NCBI GenBank assembly: GCA_019347795.1
Contig: JAHWKS010000322.1
Coordinates: 1-6,671, forward strand
Length of the DNA stretch: 6,671 nucleotides
Reading direction: 5' to 3'
Source: Planctomycetota bacterium
GTDB taxonomy: Bacteria; Planctomycetota; Planctomycetia; Pirellulales; Pirellulaceae
Part shown: piece after piece, positions 6,099-6,671 of the stretch
How the letters are laid out: the number at the start of each line of letters is the position of its first letter
How positions within the stretch are numbered: position 1 is the stretch's first letter
Notes under the pieces: generated by a model
What the model saw: only the letters and a program-made list of their open reading frames with translations
Told to the model about the DNA's origin: nothing
The model's database searches: none
Made by a program: the position numbers and the translations under genes

Positions 6099-6113
6099 AC
6101 CCCAGTGAGGGGT
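6099..6113. other. Short hairpin in the divergent intergenic region
   Basis: ACCCC (6099-6103) pairs with GGGGT (6109-6113) around a five-base loop. TTTACGAAAAAATTA follows on the + strand. The stem is short, and no transcript on the + strand is known to need ending here. It may be a small regulatory or repeat-derived structure. Confidence 0.25.
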
Positions 6114-6175
6114 TTACGAAAAAATTAGTAGTCGCCGCTCTTTCGGGGGTTAAGCTGTGACGGCGGCCGCGGTTC

Positions 6176-6240
6176 TGGAAGCCCGATGCGTAAGCGAGGG
6201 GGAGTTCGTAATGTTCCCTCGCTTACGCTTCGGGCTACCA
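6176..6240. repeat. Long imperfect palindrome, planctomycete dispersed-repeat type
   Basis: Two 25-base arms (6176-6200 and 6216-6240) are inverted copies with two mismatches. The core GCGTAAGCGAGGG is perfect, and the loop is 15 bases. The arm reading GTAGCCCGAAGCGTAAGCGA (from the complement) matches a sequence I remember as abundant between genes in Pirellulales-type genomes; it also yields the spurious peptide ARSVSEG in many automatic annotations. It could be a REP/BIME-like or small non-autonomous mobile element, or a 3'-end or transcription-blocking hairpin. It carries no gene and lies between two divergent start codons, so it should not interrupt a coding region. Confidence 0.75.
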
Positions 6241-6261
6241 TCAACGCCAATCTCGACACGC

Positions 6262-6267
6262 TACAAT
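6262..6267 (+). promoter_or_regulatory. Candidate -10 element (TACAAT) of the DCC-family gene
   Basis: TACAAT ends eight bases before the ATG at 6276, so transcription from it would start at or within about three bases of the start codon. No Shine-Dalgarno sequence precedes the ATG, which agrees with a leaderless message. A matching -35 is not evident; that position overlaps the end of the palindrome. Confidence 0.35.
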
Positions 6268-6275
6268 AAGCTATC

Positions 6276-6671
6276 ATGACCACCGTCTCGAAGACGCAAT
6301 CCGCCAAGCTGCCGACGCTCGACGAGCATCCCGGCGCCGACGTGGTGATCTACGACGGCCATTGCCGGTTTTGCACCAGTCAAGTGCGGAAATTGGCCCG
6401 CTGGGACGGCCGCAATCGCCTGGTGTTCGTCTCGCTGCACGACGCGCGGGTCGCGGAGCGTTATCCCGACCTGACGCACGAGCAGATGATGGAGCAGATG
6501 TACGTGGTGACGCCCGACGGCCGTCGCTACGGCGGCGCCGCCGCCTTCCGCTACCTCACCCGCCGGCTGCCGAAATTTTGGCCCCTCGCGCCGCTACTGC
6601 ACATTCCCCTGAGCCTCCCGCTCTGGCAATGGACCTACCGCCAGGTCGCCAGGCGCCGCTACCGCTGGGGC
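6276..6671 (+). CDS. DCC-family (DUF393) thiol-disulfide oxidoreductase, 3' end cut by window
   Basis: The frame is open from ATG 6276 to the window edge (132 codons). After a short polar N-terminus, VVIYDGHCRFC (residues 23-33) carries the DGxCxxC redox motif that names the DCC family, a thioredoxin-like group that probably exchanges disulfides; its physiological substrates are mostly unknown. Further family features are the strand RLVFVSL, the YVVTPDGRRYGGAAAFRYL segment and the hydrophobic FWPLAPLLHIPLSLPLWQW. The closing YRQVARRRYRWG is near the usual C-terminus, so probably only a few codons are missing. No signal peptide is seen. The gene is divergent from the coiled-coil gene and appears to have its own promoter. 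The family call is strong, and the enzyme activity is inferred from the motif. Confidence 0.88.
   Translation, partial: MTTVSKTQSAKLPTLDEHPGADVVIYDGHCRFCTSQVRKLARWDGRNRLVFVSLHDARVAERYPDLTHEQMMEQMYVVTPDGRRYGGAAAFRYLTRRLPKFWPLAPLLHIPLSLPLWQWTYRQVARRRYRWG

Noticed and set aside
6125..6307. 60-codon open frame on the - strand containing ARSVSEG
   Set aside because: It reads through the palindromic repeat, and its peptide is the usual spurious translation of that repeat.

Overview
The window looks like chromosomal DNA of a planctomycete, probably of the Pirellulales type. This is inferred from high GC, several planctomycete-style protein families, an ECF sigma factor whose N-terminus fits best from a non-ATG start, and a dispersed-type palindrome containing GCGTAAGCGAGGG. 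No species can be named. It contains one gene end, five complete genes and one gene start. No tRNA, rRNA, CRISPR array, transposase or integrase was recognised.

Layout, left to right. Bases 3-188 hold the end of a PHP-like metallohydrolase gene whose C-terminus breaks off abnormally. Thirteen bases later comes a small uncharacterised gene (202-549, +). It converges with a 634-residue AI-2E/PerM-type membrane protein (581-2485, -) that carries a C-terminal extension resembling a cobalamin-binding module without its cobalt-ligand motif. After a promoter-bearing intergenic stretch comes an ECF sigma factor (about 2880-3443, +) overlapping by 20 bases a zinc-finger, single-pass membrane anti-sigma factor (3424-4203, +). 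That gene contains a heptanucleotide repeat and is followed by a strong hairpin. The hairpin separates it from a convergent gene (4299-5963, -) for a membrane-anchored coiled-coil protein with a DnaJ-like cysteine knuckle. A 312-base divergent intergenic region holds a long imperfect palindrome and smaller symmetric elements. The window ends inside a DCC-family (DUF393) thiol-disulfide oxidoreductase gene (6276 to edge, +).

How the genes work together. Only the sigma/anti-sigma pair is clearly a functional unit: the anti-sigma factor should hold the sigma factor at the membrane until a signal reaches its outer domain. The other genes look like single transcription units. Several products are envelope proteins (transporter-like protein, anti-sigma factor, coiled-coil protein), but nothing in the sequence ties them to one pathway. 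No complete new system is evident. The most interesting points are the AI-2E/cobalamin-module fusion, the coiled-coil protein with Cys- and Met-rich motifs, the truncated PHP-like gene, and the two kinds of repeat.
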